This document shows positions 47,525 through 47,665 of a stretch of 47,665 nucleotides of DNA, piece after piece. Every line of letters begins with the position of its first letter. Position 1 is the stretch's first letter. The stretch is from assembly GCA_947259215.1 (NCBI GenBank), contig CAMYLJ010000010.1, positions 165,967-213,631 on the forward strand, given 5' to 3'. The stretch comes from an uncultured delta proteobacterium (GTDB lineage: Bacteria; Myxococcota_A; UBA9160; JAFDET01). The notes beneath the pieces are model-generated. The model was not told where the DNA came from. It ran no database searches and was given only the letters and a program-made list of their open reading frames with translations. Made by a program: the position numbers and the translations under genes.

Positions 47525-47665
47525 CTAGTACCCGGGAATCTTGATGGGCCAGTTCGAGGCGACCGTGCCGCCGTCGACCTCGAAGACCTTCCCGGTCACC
47601 CAGGCGGCCGCCGGCGACGACAGGTAGAGCACCGCCGCCGCGATGTCCTCCACCTCGCCGAGCCG
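47525..47665 (-). CDS. Short-chain dehydrogenase/reductase, C-terminal part (cut by window edge)
   Basis: The last 46 residues of an SDR are visible: RLGEVEDIAAAVLYLSSPAA followed by AWVTGKVFEVDGGTVASNWP and a short IKIPGY tail. 'LGEVEDIAAAVLYLSS' and 'VTGKVFEVDGG' are the standard end of classical NAD(P)-dependent SDRs. The Rossmann and YxxxK parts lie outside the window, so substrate and cofactor cannot be judged. It converges with the DUF1295 gene across the repeat region. Confidence 0.85.
   Translation of the reverse strand, partial: RLGEVEDIAAAVLYLSSPAAAWVTGKVFEVDGGTVASNWPIKIPGY

Overview
This is a very GC-rich, densely coding stretch of a Gram-negative bacterial chromosome. Many products carry lipoprotein or Sec/Tat signals, and there are a periplasmic-type c haem protein, a lytic transglycosylase, GreB, GlnE/AmtB and a two-domain c-di-GMP protein. 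Gene content fits an uncultured deltaproteobacterial-type lineage (Myxococcota, Binatota or relatives), but no rRNA or ribosomal gene is present to settle this. No tRNA, CRISPR array, transposase or phage gene is visible. Both ends cut genes: a cupin at the left and a short-chain dehydrogenase at the right.

Layout. 1-5483: cupin, GT1-type glycosyltransferase, an exported protein, GreB, a fragment of an NTF2/SnoaL-like gene, then a translationally coupled pair of predicted lipoproteins (a kinase-fold-like protein and a calcineurin-like phosphatase). 5659-12160: a tight five-gene run in which a Rieske domain is fused to a glutamate-synthase-type FMN/3Fe-4S oxidoreductase, and a second Rieske domain is fused to a thiamine-diphosphate enzyme, with an unknown protein between them and a cation/proton antiporter plus a TrkA-C membrane protein behind. 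12176-16019: thiolase, PhoD-type phosphatase, unknown protein. 16032-20335: glnE and amtB diverge around a textbook sigma-54 promoter. 20374-29438: membrane proteins, GT2 glycosyltransferase, N-acyl-D-amino-acid deacylase, phasin-like coiled coil, lytic transglycosylase, exported Pcm and a quinone-oxidoreductase-like MDR. 29467-31997: SixA-like phosphatase, DUF1499 lipoprotein, HTH/Zn-ribbon regulator, and an AhpD-like gene that reads through an in-frame TGA followed by a SECIS-like hairpin (probable selenoprotein). 32056-47052: DUF3604 protein, GGDEF/EAL protein, patatin, M20 peptidase, haem protein, amidohydrolase, DAO oxidoreductase, glutathione peroxidase, GST, NTF2-like protein, hotdog protein and DUF1295 protein. 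47053-47524 is non-coding and holds two related hairpin-armed repeats.

The two most interesting items are the double-Rieske operon and the selenoprotein. A genome-wide style signal is also visible: a TANNNT hexamer lies 5-8 bases before the start codon of eight genes, which suggests leaderless transcripts. The paired repeats at the right end have arms that differ between copies yet stay self-complementary, as expected of a structured element.
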